Shown here: positions 6,791-6,937 of the stretch, in pieces
How the letters are laid out: every line of letters starts with the position of its first letter
Position numbering within the stretch: the first letter of the stretch is position 1
From: Rickettsia typhi
GTDB taxonomy: Bacteria; Pseudomonadota; Alphaproteobacteria; Rickettsiales; Rickettsiaceae
Length of the DNA: 6,937 nucleotides
NCBI GenBank assembly: GCA_945883665.1
Contig: CAMCXV010000053.1
Span: 1-6,937, forward strand
Reading direction: 5' to 3'
Notes under the pieces: model-generated
The model's input: the letters and a program-made list of their open reading frames with translations, nothing else
What the model was told of the DNA's origin: nothing
The model's database searches: none
Program-made: the position numbers and the translations under genes

Positions 6791-6937
6791 TATAGCTAAC
6801 CCGATTAGGTTCCGTACAGTTGTTTAAAACAAGAGAAGGAAATACTGGAATTTGTAAAAGACGGTAGTAACTTATTAAGTTAACATAGCAGAAATTAATG
6901 AAAATGTCAATGGCAGAGAGAGTGTGTATAGAACCTA
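6791..6937 (-). repeat. Right copy of the 147-bp inverted repeat
   Basis: This is an exact reverse-complement copy of the left end. It finishes on the same base of the repeat, so the window is symmetric about its ends. Reading inward on the minus strand, the repeat ends 11 bp before the ATG of the phage-like ORF. An in-frame TAG (6796-6798, minus strand) lies within it, so that ORF cannot extend outward through the repeat. Perfect identity of the copies implies recent duplication, gene conversion or an assembly boundary. Confidence 0.95.

Noticed and set aside
1..6937. Self-replicating linear plasmid or phage genome with terminal inverted repeats
   Set aside because: No replication, terminal-protein, telomere-resolvase or structural gene set is present, and the main genes are chromosomal housekeeping genes.

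Overview
The window is AT-rich DNA that looks like part of the chromosome of an intracellular alphaproteobacterium, most likely a Rickettsiales-type symbiont. This rests on strong AT bias in codons and spacers, alphaproteobacterial-looking UvrB, glutaredoxin and FtsW, and decaying accessory genes beside intact core genes. The lineage is an inference; no rRNA or tRNA is present to fix it.

Both ends carry the same 147-bp sequence in opposite orientation (1-147 and 6791-6937), identical at every base. The left half then holds eroding surface genes. A 541-codon ORF (153-1778) combines part of an inverse-autotransporter (intimin/invasin-type) beta-barrel with a degenerate Nudix-like C-terminal region, and its reading frame breaks near 1772. 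A LicD-family pseudogene follows (1934-2471), broken by a 7-bp tandem duplication and missing its 3' part.

The centre is an intact housekeeping block. uvrB (nucleotide excision repair) is on the minus strand. It diverges from a glutaredoxin gene (grxC) and ftsW (septal peptidoglycan polymerase) on the plus strand, across a 74-bp divergent promoter region that contains a 13-bp palindrome. A strong hairpin terminator overlaps the ftsW stop codon.

On the right, a solitary phage head-morphogenesis (MuF-domain) ORF on the minus strand starts 11 bp from the right repeat. It ends inside the ftsW terminator, so its last codons are terminator sequence. No other phage gene is present.

The three core genes are ordinary. 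The unusual points are the exact inverted repeats that truncate or abut a gene at each end, the autotransporter/Nudix-like combination, and several recent-looking small duplications. The simplest reading of the repeats is that this is a contig, or a chromosomal segment, bounded by two inverted copies of one dispersed repeat. I found no convincing new multi-gene system.
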